From: Pelodera strongyloides
Taxonomy: Eukaryota; Nematoda; Chromadorea; Rhabditida; Rhabditidae
Direction: 5' to 3'
Length of the DNA: 64,000 nt
NCBI GenBank assembly: GCA_036852015.1
Contig: JAANDG010000271.1
Coordinates: forward strand, 62,001-126,000
Under the pieces are notes generated by a model. It made no database searches. It was not told the DNA's origin and saw only the letters and a program-made list of their open reading frames with translations. Every line of letters begins with the position of its first letter. Position 1 is the stretch's first letter. The position numbers were made by a program, and so were the translations under genes. Positions 63,742 to 64,000 of the stretch are shown in pieces.

Positions 63742-64000
63742 CTGAAGTAATTAGTAGATCCATTATCCAATTAGCTTGCTTTGCAATGCAAACTAAGGGC
63801 GCATTCGAGTTCGGCAAAATGCATAAATTTCGCGAAATATTCTGTTCGTGTTGATAGGGTGAGAGAGTATTGACAAATAAGAGGGCCTAGGAAAAAAACA
63901 CTTTCAAGACTCTGCGTCTCTCAAAAAAGCGCGCTAACACTGGCCAACAGTACCAAGTACCAACTATGCCCAACTTACATGTAACAATATTTGTTCTATT

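Overview
The window is eukaryotic DNA, most likely from a chromadorean nematode. Every recognisable protein is split into many small exons. The 3' splice sites are short and U-rich (TTTTCAG, ATTTCAG, TTTTAG). One gene has a TTTTCAG acceptor one base before its ATG, as expected for spliced-leader trans-splicing. The last gene resembles the nematode MIG-18-like fibronectin-type-I family. I cannot name the species.

Layout. (1) 46-5885, minus: first 14 exons of mitochondrial methylmalonyl-CoA mutase, running off the left edge. (2) 5886-8522: intergenic, with short hairpins. (3) about 8523-15875, plus: RRN3/TIF-IA, the RNA polymerase I initiation factor; exons 2-12 are clear, the 5' part is unresolved, and a decayed MULE-type transposase lies in the 5' intron. 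(4) 15876-27778: gene-poor, repeat-rich DNA with two clusters of tRNA-derived SINEs, a 27-bp tandem repeat and a ~3.9-kb inverted duplication whose arms carry paralogous, partly broken reading frames of unknown product. (5) 27779-32469, minus: a 13-exon aldo-keto reductase with unusual N- and C-terminal extensions. (6) 34693-62218, plus: a 46-exon gene for a ~1531-residue secreted EGF/VWA-like protein; all splice phases close, with one weak GC donor. Its introns hold a non-autonomous LTR element with three LTRs, a 105-copy 59-bp satellite, SINEs and many TTAA-flanked fold-back MITEs. (7) 62580-63741, minus: 3' exons of a secreted MIG-18-like protein running off the right edge.

The genes have unrelated roles (propionate catabolism, rRNA transcription, NADPH-dependent redox, extracellular matrix or immunity) and show no operon. 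Their order is MUT and RRN3 divergent, RRN3 and AKR convergent, AKR and the EGF/VWA gene divergent, the EGF/VWA gene and the MIG-18-like gene convergent. The main structural story is repeat invasion: at least three SINE families, six MITE families (several sharing TTAA ends), an LTR element and an intronic satellite. Exon boundaries were placed by hand from splice motifs, phase and protein similarity remembered from known families; no database search was run.
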